A stretch of 5,922 bases of DNA from an uncultured Rikenellaceae bacterium (GTDB lineage Bacteria > Bacteroidota > Bacteroidia > Bacteroidales > Rikenellaceae), in the NCBI GenBank assembly GCA_947038135.1, contig CAMQVM010000109.1, forward strand, positions 1 to 5,922, read 5' to 3'. Positions 5,875-5,922 of the stretch are shown piece by piece. The notes beneath the pieces are model-generated. The model was not told where the DNA came from, did not search any database, and saw nothing but the letters and a program-made list of their open reading frames with translations. The translations under genes and the position numbers were made by a program. The stretch's first letter is position 1. Every line of letters starts with the position of its first letter.

Positions 5875-5922
5875 AGATCGGAAGAGCGTCGTGTAGGGAA
5901 AGAGTGTTAAGATTAGTGTAGA
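5875..5922. other. Illumina TruSeq adapter read-through (assembly contamination)
   Basis: Bases 5875-5907 start AGATCGGAAGAGC and match, over 33 bases, the reverse complement of the Illumina read 1 adapter end. The next eight bases, TAAGATTA (5908-5915), sit where the i5 index belongs and equal the reverse complement of the TruSeq HT index D506 (TAATCTTA) as I recall the index list. The final GTGTAGA (5916-5922) continues the adapter beyond the index. This is not genomic sequence; the genuine contig ends at 5874. Confidence 0.97.

Noticed and set aside
5417..5896. A 159-codon plus-strand reading frame
   Set aside because: It lies opposite the clearly conserved antiporter exchanger domain, shows no recognisable family, and its end runs into adapter sequence.

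Overview
The window looks like a contig end from a Bacteroidota chromosome, most likely Bacteroidales. The reasons are AT-rich sequence, no Shine-Dalgarno motifs before the starts, two promoter-like sites with the Bacteroidota -7 box TAnnTTTG, L28 and L33 proteins of the Bacteroidota type, and a CPA2 antiporter with two C-terminal RCK_C domains. Family-level placement is a guess; the short L28 resembles Rikenellaceae/Alistipes-like forms as I remember them.

All six genes lie on the minus strand, so transcription runs from high to low coordinates: a 5'-truncated CPA2 cation:proton antiporter (4192-5874), pdxB (3116-4171), pyrD (1816-3060), cinA (565-1806), rpmB (206-439) and rpmG (11-193). Spacing is tight between antiporter and pdxB (20 nt), pyrD and cinA (9 nt), and rpmB and rpmG (12 nt). 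The only two larger gaps, before pyrD (55 nt) and before rpmB (125 nt), each hold the same 10-mer TATCTTTGTA on the minus strand. I therefore read three transcription units: antiporter-pdxB, pyrD-cinA, and rpmB-rpmG running off the left edge. No gene-free stretch exceeds 300 bases, and I found no tRNA, rRNA, CRISPR array, insertion sequence or convincing terminator.

The genes are mostly housekeeping: ion homeostasis, pyridoxal phosphate synthesis (PdxB), pyrimidine synthesis (PyrD), nucleotide/NAD salvage or repair (CinA) and two large-subunit ribosomal proteins. The most distinctive biology is PyrD. It carries an extra C-terminal tail of about 70 residues built from a four-residue Lys/Ser repeat, and it has a class 1-type cysteine at the catalytic-base position of a class 2 enzyme.

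The last 48 bases (5875-5922) are not genomic. They match Illumina TruSeq adapter read-through, including what looks like an 8-base i5 index. This explains why the antiporter is cut, and it would put a false N-terminus on that protein if the contig were annotated untrimmed. I see no new multi-gene system here.
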